Of a stretch of 27,512 nt of DNA, positions 1-9,194 are shown piece by piece (position 1 is the first letter of the stretch; every line of letters starts with the position of its first letter). The position numbers and the translations under genes were made by a program. Source of the stretch: a virus; IMG/VR virus record IMGVR_UViG_3300022074_004086, positions 1-27,512 of that record. One strand, written 5' to 3'. The notes beneath the pieces were generated by a model. It was not told where the DNA came from and ran no database searches. It saw only the letters and a list, made by a program, of their open reading frames with translations.

Positions 1-457
1 TCTTTCTGCCTGTAGCAACCTTACTATCAAATCCAGAGCATGCTGCTAACCCACCAGATTCTAGTGATGTCAGTCTATTGATGCCAGGAAATCTAAAGTT
101 TGTGTGTGCACCATTGTGATATACAATGGAATATCCTGCGGGTTTGAGTGAACAACTCTTCCATGTGCTACCAAATGATACTGTTCTATAATGAACTTGA
201 TATGTGTGACCACACTCCCGTATAATATCTTCATATCCTGCTACTTTCCCGTTGGGATTGTCTTTGATATGTGCAGATATAATATCATCCTGTGTCTCTA
301 CCATGATTTCAGTGGTAGGATCAGGATCATTGCCAAATATTTTTTTACCTTCTCTTGCTGATTTGCATGAATATACTGTTACACCGAACTGTGATATACT
401 TTGTCCGAATGAATATTGAGATATTCTCGCATCAGGTGTAGTAGCGAGTTCTTGCAT
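1..457 (-). CDS. Hypothetical protein, 3' part beyond the left edge
   Basis: An open frame begins at an ATG (457-455) one base after the TGA of the preceding 156-aa gene and stays open to the window edge, giving about 152 visible residues. It begins MQELATTPDARIS. It is rich in Ser, Gly and Thr, and has scattered cysteines (for example in TVYSCKS, IRECGHT, WKSCSL and AACSGF), which is unusual for this gene set. I do not recognise the family. Its place at the end of a minus-strand run of fibre and adhesin genes suggests a virion or tail-associated protein, but that is inference. The stop codon lies outside the window. Confidence 0.6.
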   Translation of the reverse strand, partial: MQELATTPDARISQYSFGQSISQFGVTVYSCKSAREGKKIFGNDPDPTTEIMVETQDDIISAHIKDNPNGKVAGYEDIIRECGHTYQVHYRTVSFGSTWKSCSLKPAGYSIVYHNGAHTNFRFPGINRLTSLESGGLAACSGFDSKVATGRK

Positions 458-458
458 T

Positions 459-929
459 TCAATCCTCTGCTAGTTCAGCACTAAGTGCTTCAAACTGGTC
501 GTCAAAGTCATCTTCACTGAATATATTAACAATTTGTGCTGCAGACAATGTAGGATCTACATGAGTCTCTTCCATTATTGATTGATTCTGCCTATGTTTC
601 ATCAATTCAACCATATCTACTGATTGCTCTACACCCATCATTTGTGCTAAAACTTGTTTACTATCATCCATGTTGCATTCTGCTAGTCTTGAGTTTTCGA
701 CAGCACTGTATACGTATTGTGCAATTTGGAATCTTATAGGTTCCTCATGGTCTGGTCTCATAGAATCTAAATCCATGAACAGAGGACCGTACCACTCATC
801 GTTATTAAGTGTACCATCATTATAGAATACTTGGAACTCCCCAGTGTCAATGTCGTAATTTTTCACGACAAAGGTTGGTGCTACCTCTGCATCTAATCTA
901 AATTGTGGGTCTATGTCTTCTAGTGACAT
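459..929 (-). CDS. Hypothetical acidic protein next to adhesin genes
   Basis: A 156-aa acidic protein of unknown family. The start is supported by a good Shine-Dalgarno AGGAG (plus-strand ctcct at 937-941) seven bases before the ATG. The N-terminal half looks like a small beta domain (FVVKNYDIDTGEFQVFYNDG). The middle is helical and Met/Gln-rich, and the C-terminus is strongly acidic (FSEDDFDDQFEALSAELAED). It has no signal peptide or membrane segment. It lies directly downstream of the glycine-rich adhesin-like gene (15-bp gap), a place often held by fibre-assembly chaperones or accessory fibre proteins in T4-type phages. An assembly role is therefore possible but is not shown by the sequence. 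Confidence 0.75.
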   Translation of the reverse strand: MSLEDIDPQFRLDAEVAPTFVVKNYDIDTGEFQVFYNDGTLNNDEWYGPLFMDLDSMRPDHEEPIRFQIAQYVYSAVENSRLAECNMDDSKQVLAQMMGVEQSVDMVELMKHRQNQSIMEETHVDPTLSAAQIVNIFSEDDFDDQFEALSAELAED

Positions 930-944
930 AATAATTCTCCTAAG

Positions 945-1865
945 TTAATTTACTTTGTTGCCACGGATGTCGCCATTACCATCACCCTCTGCGGAATCTT
1001 TATAATTCCATCCATCAACAGCATTTCCTGCAGATCCTTTTGTTCCACCTTGGTTATTTTGTGGATTGTTGCCATCAAGACCAAGACCACCACCATTACC
1101 ACCAGATCTAGCGGATCCTGCTCCACCAGTTCCACCTTGTCCACCACCATTTGCTTGACCAGATTGTGCTCCATTACCACCGCTAGAACCGCCAGGATAT
1201 CCTGCACCACCGCCACCGCCACCACCAGAGGTGTTGTTAGTGACATCATATTGATTGGTACACTGGTTGCCTTTCATACAGTTATTTGTTTCTGTAATAG
1301 TTTGAGTAACCGTGCCATTTCGACCTCCAGCTCCACCACCACCGCCTCCTGCGATGATGCCACCATTGTCTATGATGAATGGTGTTCTAGTATATAGTGC
1401 TCTTTGTCCGTTTTGACCGTTAGATGCTGAGTTTTGTCCTGCATTACCACCACTACCACCTCTAGCAGATATTCTAGCACCACTCTCTAATCTAAGATAG
1501 ACTTTAGAATCACTACTAAAACTACCAAGATTTACTTGTTGACGACTTTTATTAGAAGTAACAGTAAGTAAACCCTTAATTTTATTACCACTGTAAAAAT
1601 TAGATATCCACGATGCTAAATCAAAATTACCAGAACTATTAGTGTTTAGATCATGTTTGAATAAGAAATGCTCACCTTCATGAACAAGATTCCACGAACC
1701 ACCTGACTTAACATGGACTTCCTTGACATCATACCATGACCCACCATCTTTTATGTTAACGTCTTCAATATATTGCCACGAACCATTATGTTTGATACGA
1801 AGGTGTTTGTCAAGTGCGTCCCTAACATTAGTTCCTGTGTTTGTTGTATCGTAAGGTATTGCCAT
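945..1865 (-). CDS. Glycine-rich adhesin-like virion protein
   Basis: 306 aa in two visible parts. The N-terminal ~65 residues hold three tandem copies of a short unit ending in G-S-W (HNGSWQYIEDV, DGGSWYDVKEV, SGGSWNLVHEG), probably a repeated beta-hairpin. After a non-repetitive stretch (about 66-130) the C-terminal half is very glycine- and asparagine-rich, with runs such as GGGGGGAGG and GGGGGGGAGYPGG separated by less repetitive loops, one with two cysteines (NNCMKGNQCTNQ). Gly-rich segments alternating with variable loops recall the polyglycine-II sandwich of gp38-type receptor-binding adhesins of T2/S16-like phages. That comparison is structural analogy, not demonstrated homology. It follows the 1552-aa fibre-like gene by 10 bp, which fits a fibre-tip or receptor-binding role. 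Confidence 0.8.
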   Translation of the reverse strand: MAIPYDTTNTGTNVRDALDKHLRIKHNGSWQYIEDVNIKDGGSWYDVKEVHVKSGGSWNLVHEGEHFLFKHDLNTNSSGNFDLASWISNFYSGNKIKGLLTVTSNKSRQQVNLGSFSSDSKVYLRLESGARISARGGSGGNAGQNSASNGQNGQRALYTRTPFIIDNGGIIAGGGGGGAGGRNGTVTQTITETNNCMKGNQCTNQYDVTNNTSGGGGGGGAGYPGGSSGGNGAQSGQANGGGQGGTGGAGSARSGGNGGGLGLDGNNPQNNQGGTKGSAGNAVDGWNYKDSAEGDGNGDIRGNKVN

Positions 1866-1875
1866 AATTTAGAGA

Positions 1876-4800
1876 TTATATTTTATAATGGATGTCTCCA
1901 TTGTTTCCACCACTAGGACCTGAAGTAGATATTGTTCTTGCACCATATGCGTTTTGAGCATCAGTTCCGAATGTTGTTGCGGTAATAGTGCCAACACCAA
2001 TATTTAACCCATTAAGTAAGTTGGTGCTAGGATTATACAACAAGTGAGCATTATCAGTATCAATATACTGTCTATTATATCCTCCATCATTCTGTGCTGA
2101 GAACGTTACCTGATAATCAGTGTTACCATTTACTTCATCAATATTTATGTTGTCTGCGTTAGTTGCAGTTCCAGATGTATTCTGGTTACCACCAATATTA
2201 ACGCCAGGTAGATCTATGTTAGCACTACCATTAAACGATACACCACCAATATTTCTAGGAGTTGCTAGTGTTGTTGCGGTGTCTGCGTTACCTGTCAAGT
2301 TAGTAGCAGTTAGTGTTCCATTGACTGAAAGATCATTAAATGAACTGGATCCAGTGCTTGCAGTTACGTTACCAGTCAGTGCACCAGTGAATGTAGTTGC
2401 AGTGACTGTGCCTGAGAAATATCCATTTCTCCAGTCGTTTGCTGCACTACCAATATCTCTAGTTGTTCCAGATGGTACAATATCAGAGTCAATTAATGCA
2501 CTGATAGTTACAGTGTCATTTGTATCACTACCAATATCGGTGTCACCATTGACTGTTAAACTACCATCAGTTACAACGTTACCTGTAGATGATGCGACTG
2601 TAAACTTGTCAGTAGTTCCATTTCTAACTGCAAAGTTTGCATCAACATCCACTGTGTCATTAAACTCAGATGTGCCTGTGACTGTTAGATTGCCACCAAG
2701 TTCAGTAGCACCTGTTCCTGTTACTCTTAGTGTACCAGTTGACTGTATGTCTAGTCCTAGTCCGTTCTTAAGTTGTAAGTCTCCTGCACCATCAATCCAT
2801 GTTGATCCAGACGCACTACCACCTGTAATTTGTAAGTTACCAGTATCAGATAAACCAAACTTTGCCCATGCAGCACCAGTCCAGTAATAACCTAATTGAT
2901 TACCCGCTGAAATGTTACCTAAGAATCCAAAGTCACCTGTGTTGGCAGCATTAGAAGTGCTTGGTGTTCCTGTTACAACGTTAATTTTCTTAGTTGCTTC
3001 GTTGTTTGATGCTTCACCTTTGATTGTAATATCACCAGCTTCTAAGTTCTTGCTAATGATTACATCTTCATTGACTTCAATACTACCTTTGAATACACTG
3101 GTTAACTGTGTATTCTCAACTGTAATCTTATCCCTAACAATGATTTCATCAAATACAGGACGTAAGTTTGCAGTCTCACCAACAATTGATAGTGATGGTG
3201 TATCAAGTGATGCTTCTTCACCAGTAACAGCAGAGATTCTAGTGTTACCAATAAACAAGTCACCATTACTGTTAAGACCAGAGTAGAATGCGATACCACC
3301 GTTTTCCTTCTGTGACTGTGCCAGTAGTGTCTCAGCATCAGTAAGAACTCTATTCTGAACTGAGGGTAAACCAGTTGAATAGTTACCTGGTCCGAAACCA
3401 ACGTATTCAAATGTGTGGTTACCCGATCTTAGAATACTAGGTCGTCTAAGTTCAGTTGCTGTTCCACCTGTAGCATTAACCTGTACCATACGTAAGGTTT
3501 TGTCAACTTCAGATGCATCTCCATCTCTTGCTTCAAGACTAATATAGTTTGTTTGTGCAGGGTTTCCAGATCCACCAGAGTTTGCATATGAGTTATTACC
3601 TTCCTCAACATATGTGTTTACTGCTTCTTTTGTAATTGATAGAGATAGATCCTCTATTCCAGATCCATTAGTAGTCTCAACTAAACCAACAGTAATATTA
3701 CTTGCAACAGATGTCGCTGCACCTGGATCTTCAATTGGATTATCCTTATCTAAGGTAGGATATAAGTTGTTGATATTCTGTGCAAATGAGAAGTCTGATA
3801 GGTTACCATTTGTAGGTGATATACTACCTTTCAATACAGTGACGTAGTAAATACCATCTTGAACTGACTGCTTAAGTTCTTGTGCTACTTCTATATCATA
3901 GATGTAGTAAACGTTTGCGTAGTTTGTAACACTATTCCTAACTTGAATTACATAACCATTAATCGGTTCTCTTGACAATGCTGAAGAATTATCTACAGTA
4001 TAACGCATTCTATATGTTCTATCTCTAGATGATCTGTTGTCAGCAATACGTTGAGTGTATGAAGATCCAGTAAATAATGAGTTGGCATAGAATGATTCAT
4101 TACCCAAATGGTAGTGTATACCTCTATAGTTTGTTGTACCATTTACAGTGCTGTCACCAGATGTAGCAGCAGTTACCCTGACATACCAGTTTTGATGATA
4201 TGTGTCATATTGTAGTGGATGATTAGTGTCACCAGGTGTAAACTGTTGCTCTGTTACATTAGTGTATGTTGCATCTGTGGGTGATGCACTACCATCTGGA
4301 GTTACCAGTGCTGCAAATGTTGACTGAGTTGATCCATCTATCAATGATACGTATAACTTATCTTGTTTTCTAGCACCAATACTGAAACCCTGTAGTTTAT
4401 ATGGGGGTTTAGTTGCAACAGATGTATATCCATAGAGATATAGTCTCGTGTTAACTGCACCAATATATGCCCATGTAATCTCATTATCTACGACAACCCC
4501 AGATGTATGAACAGGACCTCCTCCTGCTCCTGCTGTAGATCCAGATCCTGCAACTGCTGTTGCTAAGTATGCATTACCACCATTAACTACTGAGTCGCCA
4601 ACTGATATACCTGATTGGTTGATAGCCCAGTTACTATTACCTTGTGATGCATTGTCTTGTATTTTCTGTACGTCAAGTGCAACATAACCAACAGGTATTT
4701 CACTGACAGTTCCTTTGTATGCTGCTTTACCAGAACCAGATGTTGCACCATTTAAGTTTCTATATCCTCTGTTTAGTGTTAACTCTCCACTTGTACCGTT

Positions 4801-6534
4801 GACTGCAGTAACAAGGTAGGATTCTATGTTATCTGAGGTTTCAAATCTTACATAATCACCAGCTACAATGCCATGAGTATTATTAGTAGCAGTTACACTA
4901 ACATTATCGAAGGTAGTAGTAAATGTAGTTCCACTTATGAGTGCATAAGTTCTTGATAATTTTTGTGGAGGAATAACGTGAGTGATCGTTCCAGCTTTAT
5001 CCTGTGTAAATGGTGCACCTTTAAATCCTTTTGCTCTTAATGCACATGAACCAAAGTTACTGTTAGAGTTAGTAATTGATTGGTCACCACCAGACTCAGC
5101 AACAAAGTGATCAGCAAATCCAACAGCAAACACTGACACCGCCTGTATAACTGAGTCATTTGATGCTTTGACGTGGAAGTTTCTATATGATGCTTTGTAT
5201 ATACTATCCCCATCAGTGTGTGATCCTGCAATGTATGCTGATCCATCCCATTTGATGAATGCATTATCATCTTTCTGTAGTGATACACCAGTAAACTGAG
5301 CAACAACCATAGATTTAAATCCAGTTGCTTTACTACCATCAGCATGCATACCTTGCATGCCCCATGTAGAACGTAGAGATATATTAAAGATGTATGGTGA
5401 TGAACTATCAACGTTGTCAACTTCTACTTTTACCGTTGATCCACCCGCAGTTGGGTTACCAGATGGTGCACCTGTATTAGGGTTCTTAATAATATATCTA
5501 AAGGTTGTAGGTGTTGGTATCGCACTGATAAAGAAAGATCCATTAAACCTTGATGCGTCAGTTCCTGTCACGCCCTCAACTAAAACGGGAGTTCCAACAG
5601 AGAACCCGTGAGCATCAGTCGTAGTGACTTCTGCAGTTGTTGTGAACACGTTTGTGCTAACAAAGTCAGTAACAACACTACCAATTGTTTTAGGACCTGC
5701 TGTATTAGGACCTACGATTCTATTCTCTTCTACTCTTGCCTGTAATTCGTCAGCAGATATAACACTTGTACTGTCAGGTATGTCCTGCCATGCTTTTGCT
5801 ACCTTCTGATAGTATAACTGAAGGTCAGTAACAGATAATGCATTACCATCTGTGCCATTTGTGCTGCTTAATGTATTCTTACCATCAGCATACTCAAAAC
5901 ATGTTAGTTTATGGTGAGAAAATGTTGGGGGTGACGCTGCACTTGGTTGTGCAGGGTCTTTATATACACCCTGTGATATACCATCGAAGAAACTAAACTG
6001 CCAGAAATAACATCCACCAGTAACTCTGAATACTGCAGAATTAGCAATAGATCCAGATGCAGGATCAGGAACATATAGAGGACGTAATTTAGTCTTACGT
6101 AAGTCCATACCTACGATAGATGTACCTCTAGGAACTATTACACCACCTTCTGTTGAGTTAAATTTATATAATATGTTATCAGGATTGACATTACCACTGT
6201 CGTCTACTAAACTAACATCGCTAGATCCACTCAATTCAGCGATATCAGCAGGAATAAATGCCTGTCCAGATGTATTTGTGCCTGGTCTGTTATCAATAAC
6301 ATAATCGCCAGGATATAATACTATACTAAAAGACTCAAATGTATCGTTAAACTGTCCACTTTTATATGAAAATCTTGCTGCCTCAATTAACGCCCTTTGT
6401 ATACTCTTGAAAGGACGGTTTGGAGAGTTACCTCTATTGTCAAAACTATCTGATGCATCGAAATCATCAGAGTTGACGTATAAGCAACGTCCAGTTTTTG
6501 ATGTAAAGACGTTTTTTAGTCTAGTAAGTGCCAT
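1876..6534 (-). CDS. Large tail-fibre-like virion protein
   Basis: 1552 aa, the largest gene here. The N-terminal region (RPFKSIQRALIEAARFSY, then IVLYPGDYVIDNRPG) has the look of the right-handed beta-helix virion proteins common in cyanomyoviruses. The middle is long, beta-rich and Ser/Thr/Asn/Gly-rich. The C-terminal third is a chain of fibre-type repeats built on phrases such as GSLTVNGDTDIG, TVTATTFTGALTGNV and SVNGTLTATNLTG, which also occur in loose form in the 529-aa protein upstream. It has no transmembrane segment, and no C-terminal peptidase or intramolecular chaperone motif is evident. It ends NNGDIHYKI. A structural fibre or appendage role is well supported by composition and context. 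Which T4 fibre or baseplate protein it replaces cannot be read from the sequence. Confidence 0.85.
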   Translation of the reverse strand: MALTRLKNVFTSKTGRCLYVNSDDFDASDSFDNRGNSPNRPFKSIQRALIEAARFSYKSGQFNDTFESFSIVLYPGDYVIDNRPGTNTSGQAFIPADIAELSGSSDVSLVDDSGNVNPDNILYKFNSTEGGVIVPRGTSIVGMDLRKTKLRPLYVPDPASGSIANSAVFRVTGGCYFWQFSFFDGISQGVYKDPAQPSAASPPTFSHHKLTCFEYADGKNTLSSTNGTDGNALSVTDLQLYYQKVAKAWQDIPDSTSVISADELQARVEENRIVGPNTAGPKTIGSVVTDFVSTNVFTTTAEVTTTDAHGFSVGTPVLVEGVTGTDASRFNGSFFISAIPTPTTFRYIIKNPNTGAPSGNPTAGGSTVKVEVDNVDSSSPYIFNISLRSTWGMQGMHADGSKATGFKSMVVAQFTGVSLQKDDNAFIKWDGSAYIAGSHTDGDSIYKASYRNFHVKASNDSVIQAVSVFAVGFADHFVAESGGDQSITNSNSNFGSCALRAKGFKGAPFTQDKAGTITHVIPPQKLSRTYALISGTTFTTTFDNVSVTATNNTHGIVAGDYVRFETSDNIESYLVTAVNGTSGELTLNRGYRNLNGATSGSGKAAYKGTVSEIPVGYVALDVQKIQDNASQGNSNWAINQSGISVGDSVVNGGNAYLATAVAGSGSTAGAGGGPVHTSGVVVDNEITWAYIGAVNTRLYLYGYTSVATKPPYKLQGFSIGARKQDKLYVSLIDGSTQSTFAALVTPDGSASPTDATYTNVTEQQFTPGDTNHPLQYDTYHQNWYVRVTAATSGDSTVNGTTNYRGIHYHLGNESFYANSLFTGSSYTQRIADNRSSRDRTYRMRYTVDNSSALSREPINGYVIQVRNSVTNYANVYYIYDIEVAQELKQSVQDGIYYVTVLKGSISPTNGNLSDFSFAQNINNLYPTLDKDNPIEDPGAATSVASNITVGLVETTNGSGIEDLSLSITKEAVNTYVEEGNNSYANSGGSGNPAQTNYISLEARDGDASEVDKTLRMVQVNATGGTATELRRPSILRSGNHTFEYVGFGPGNYSTGLPSVQNRVLTDAETLLAQSQKENGGIAFYSGLNSNGDLFIGNTRISAVTGEEASLDTPSLSIVGETANLRPVFDEIIVRDKITVENTQLTSVFKGSIEVNEDVIISKNLEAGDITIKGEASNNEATKKINVVTGTPSTSNAANTGDFGFLGNISAGNQLGYYWTGAAWAKFGLSDTGNLQITGGSASGSTWIDGAGDLQLKNGLGLDIQSTGTLRVTGTGATELGGNLTVTGTSEFNDTVDVDANFAVRNGTTDKFTVASSTGNVVTDGSLTVNGDTDIGSDTNDTVTISALIDSDIVPSGTTRDIGSAANDWRNGYFSGTVTATTFTGALTGNVTASTGSSSFNDLSVNGTLTATNLTGNADTATTLATPRNIGGVSFNGSANIDLPGVNIGGNQNTSGTATNADNINIDEVNGNTDYQVTFSAQNDGGYNRQYIDTDNAHLLYNPSTNLLNGLNIGVGTITATTFGTDAQNAYGARTISTSGPSGGNNGDIHYKI

Positions 6535-6548
6535 CTTTTAATGCTCTG

Positions 6549-7559
6549 TTATGAAGGAATTTCAGCCTGTTCTTCTAATCCGACTAAGGTGAAGGTAACT
6601 GCTCCAGTTGATTCTACATATAACGATTGATAAGTACCAAGGAGAATTCCACTTATCTCTTTGATATCATTGTCAGCAACTGCTAAATCATTGGCGATTA
6701 TTTGCTCAGTGGTTGTCGTTGCTACACTAGATACCAACAGTTCAACACCATTATTATCAATAAATTCTGTAGCTGGTGTTGTATTTCCCGCTGCAGCATA
6801 TCTAGTTTGTGTTGTTGTAACAGGTCTCCAAAATTTACTTAAGGATCTTTCAACATTGTTATTACCTAGTTCACGATTTTCAGTAGCAGTATCATATATG
6901 TTTGCATAATCTAAATTATTTCTAAATTCACGATTCAAAAAGTATATCGTTCCACTTAAAGGATCAAAATATCTTACCAAACCAGACCATCCTAAAGTTC
7001 CACCAGTTCCTGCATGTGAAGGACCTACAGCACATGATGCACCACCCGCACCAGTAAAGGTTGTATCACCTGGCACATCCAATCCTAATGGATGAGACAT
7101 ATTTCTTAACCATAGTCTTCCATTAGATGTATCATGATATTGCAATATAGCGGTTTGTGCTGAAGGACTTCTATTACTGTTTGTCCAAGATATTACTTCT
7201 CCTACCACAAAAGTTCCACTTAAAGAACTATAGTCTATAACGATTGAGGATGTATAACCAGTTTGCTGACCATTGCCAAGAACAAAACCAGTATAGTTTG
7301 AAGGAGCACCAGGTTGTGCTGAGGGAGCATCTAATTGTATAACGTCTGATTGCTCTACTATAGCGACTTTTACGTTGAGTGAACCACCTGTATTGTTTGA
7401 AATAAACAATTTACCACTCATTAATGTGGCACCAGGACACGTGTAAATGTTGTACCCATTAGGTGCAACGGTATTACTTCCTGCAGCAAGCGTTTGGTTA
7501 GTATATTTTGAGACTGTAGGAGTAAATGTTGCTAAGACTCCATTTTGTTTGGTCGCCAT
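6549..7559 (-). CDS. Hypothetical virion structural protein
   Basis: 336 aa, beginning MATKQNGVLATFTP. It is Ser/Thr/Gly/Asn-rich, poor in Lys and Arg, and predicted to be mostly beta. It lies between two fibre-like genes (14 bp after it, 9 bp before it), and all are read as one minus-strand unit. A local feature is a receptor-like aromatic stretch (GRLWLRNMSHPLG, then TIYFLNREFRNN). Only two residues of Cys are visible (YTCPGA and ASCAVG), and there are no membrane segments. The family is not recognised. A tail or baseplate surface component is inferred from neighbours and composition. Confidence 0.75.
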   Translation of the reverse strand: MATKQNGVLATFTPTVSKYTNQTLAAGSNTVAPNGYNIYTCPGATLMSGKLFISNNTGGSLNVKVAIVEQSDVIQLDAPSAQPGAPSNYTGFVLGNGQQTGYTSSIVIDYSSLSGTFVVGEVISWTNSNRSPSAQTAILQYHDTSNGRLWLRNMSHPLGLDVPGDTTFTGAGGASCAVGPSHAGTGGTLGWSGLVRYFDPLSGTIYFLNREFRNNLDYANIYDTATENRELGNNNVERSLSKFWRPVTTTQTRYAAAGNTTPATEFIDNNGVELLVSSVATTTTEQIIANDLAVADNDIKEISGILLGTYQSLYVESTGAVTFTLVGLEEQAEIPS

Positions 7560-7568
7560 TGTTTTAAA

Positions 7569-9158
7569 TTAGTTAGTAAAGAACACTCTTGCTCTGGAAA
7601 CTCCTCCAGAAGTAGCATAGTTTAAGGTAGTTGTACTGTTAGTTATAGGATCCGTAAGAACCACTTCTCTAGCACTGATTTTACCACCAGTGTTGTTTGA
7701 TGCATCAGTGGTTACTATTACCAAATCTCCATCAATATTAGCATTACCAGATACATCCAGTCTTTGACCAGGTGATTTGCCAACACCAAGATTGGCATTA
7801 GCATCTAGTATCATTTCATCAGTTCCAACGCTGTTAGTAAAATGTGTTCCTATGGCAGCAGCACCCTTTTGAAGGATAAACTTACCCGCAGATCCATTTC
7901 CTGCAATGATTGTTGAGCCTGTAGAATATATAGACCCTTCAACTTCTAGATTATACGTGGATGCTGCTCTACCAATACCGAGTTTGGCAGATGCGGATGA
8001 ACCAAGTTGGAACGTAGTTCCACTTGATGCGGTGATGTTGCCACCACCTGTAATGTTCCCCCCGAATACTGCATTGCCATTAGCACTATCCAAAGTAAAC
8101 TTATCAGTAGCAATAGTGATGTCGCCACTGCCTGTGATAGATGTGACAGCATCTATAGCACCTCCAATTGTAATTCCTGTTGCAGTTGTTGTAATACGGT
8201 CAGCACCGTTATGTAGTATCTTAGAGTATGCAGGAGAAAATACTGCAAAATCAGTTCCTGATACGCTATTAATTTCAATATAATTGCAATAAAGTCCCAG
8301 TGCAGGACCTGTGTGCTTTATCCAAGCTACACCACTAGCAAAATGTTTAATTACAAAATCATCATCATCTCCCAGTCTAATCTCTTTATCATCAACCAGG
8401 TCTATATGGTCGTTCAAAATGAGATCACCAGTAACAGTTGCACCCTGACTAATAATCAGTGTGTTAGAAAATGTTGTTGATGCAGCAAATGTAGCAGCAG
8501 CATTAACAGTCAAACTATCATTACTAGCGTCACCAATAGTTGCATTACCAGAAGTTACAAAACTTTCTATTGATAATGATCCTGTAAATGTAGGAGATAC
8601 AATAGTTTTGTTCTCTAGTGTTTGAGTAGTTTTTAATGTAACTAACTCATCAGTTGTATTAGTTTGTCCTTCTAATGAAGGGAAAGAATATGTATTTGTC
8701 AAACCCGATGTCAGGTTTGTTGAACTAAACTTTGCTACCTTTGTCTCATCTACTGAGTTAGGTACGATGAAATTGAGATCATTAATTGCTAAAACAGACC
8801 CCAAACGTATCTTACCAGTTCCCTGTGCAGATAGTTTAAAGTCTAAATTTTGGTCAGCGTCATCTCGTGCTTCTATATTAAGAGTGGTTCCAACTTTCTG
8901 TAAATTTAATCTTGCATCACCCATCGCAAGACCAACCTGTCCTTGGGTCTCAGAAAATACACCTGTTTTAGTTTTGCTTTCAAAACGAACACCAGGTGAT
9001 GAATATGTTCCAGAAGGAACTGCAGTAAAAATACTTCCTACTGCGGATCTTTTATTTTGGTCGGTTGGATCTGAATTATCAAGTAATAGAAGAGTATCAG
9101 ATGATGATACTTGGTCTGCACCTAATAATGTCAAATCGGAGATCTTACGAGTTGCCAC
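7569..9158 (-). CDS. Tail-fibre-like virion protein
   Basis: 529 aa. The N-terminus (MATRKISDLTLLGADQVSSSDTLLLLD in outline) is of a kind seen at the head of many cyanophage fibre or appendage proteins. The body is built of fibre repeat modules. These include a DKFTLDSANGNAVFGGNIT unit closely resembling TDKFTVASSTGNVVTDGSLT in the 1552-aa protein, and several TVTGDLILNDHI-type turns. It ends in an unrelated cap (GGVSRARVFFTN). It is the first gene after a perfect T4-type late promoter (9187-9194), so it probably heads the fibre transcription unit with the 336-aa, 1552-aa, Gly-rich and 156-aa genes downstream. Attachment to the baseplate is inferred, not shown. Confidence 0.82.
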   Translation of the reverse strand: MATRKISDLTLLGADQVSSSDTLLLLDNSDPTDQNKRSAVGSIFTAVPSGTYSSPGVRFESKTKTGVFSETQGQVGLAMGDARLNLQKVGTTLNIEARDDADQNLDFKLSAQGTGKIRLGSVLAINDLNFIVPNSVDETKVAKFSSTNLTSGLTNTYSFPSLEGQTNTTDELVTLKTTQTLENKTIVSPTFTGSLSIESFVTSGNATIGDASNDSLTVNAAATFAASTTFSNTLIISQGATVTGDLILNDHIDLVDDKEIRLGDDDDFVIKHFASGVAWIKHTGPALGLYCNYIEINSVSGTDFAVFSPAYSKILHNGADRITTTATGITIGGAIDAVTSITGSGDITIATDKFTLDSANGNAVFGGNITGGGNITASSGTTFQLGSSASAKLGIGRAASTYNLEVEGSIYSTGSTIIAGNGSAGKFILQKGAAAIGTHFTNSVGTDEMILDANANLGVGKSPGQRLDVSGNANIDGDLVIVTTDASNNTGGKISAREVVLTDPITNSTTTLNYATSGGVSRARVFFTN

Positions 9159-9186
9159 TACATACCCACAATAATACTATCAAGTA

Positions 9187-9194
9187 TATTTATA
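9187..9194 (-). promoter_or_regulatory. T4-type late promoter TATAAATA
   Basis: Minus-strand TATAAATA, an exact match to the T4 late -10 consensus. It lies 28 bp upstream of the ATG of the 529-aa fibre-like gene and overlaps the TAA stop codon of the CpeT-like gene. T4 late transcription uses only this -10 element with sigma factor gp55 and the gp45 clamp. Spacing and late-gene context fit well. Confidence 0.7.

Noticed and set aside
1200-1350. Tandem DNA repeat or CRISPR-like array in the Gly-rich gene
   Set aside because: The repetition comes from glycine codons in a coding frame, with no fixed repeat and spacer lengths.
2120-2887. Long plus-strand open frames across the fibre genes (also 17838-18572, 12254-12622 and 1050-1397)
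   Set aside because: They lie opposite strongly supported minus-strand genes with repetitive Ser/Thr/Gly or Lys/Ala coding, have unnatural Val/Pro/Leu-rich translations, and have no start context. They are mirror frames of the real genes.
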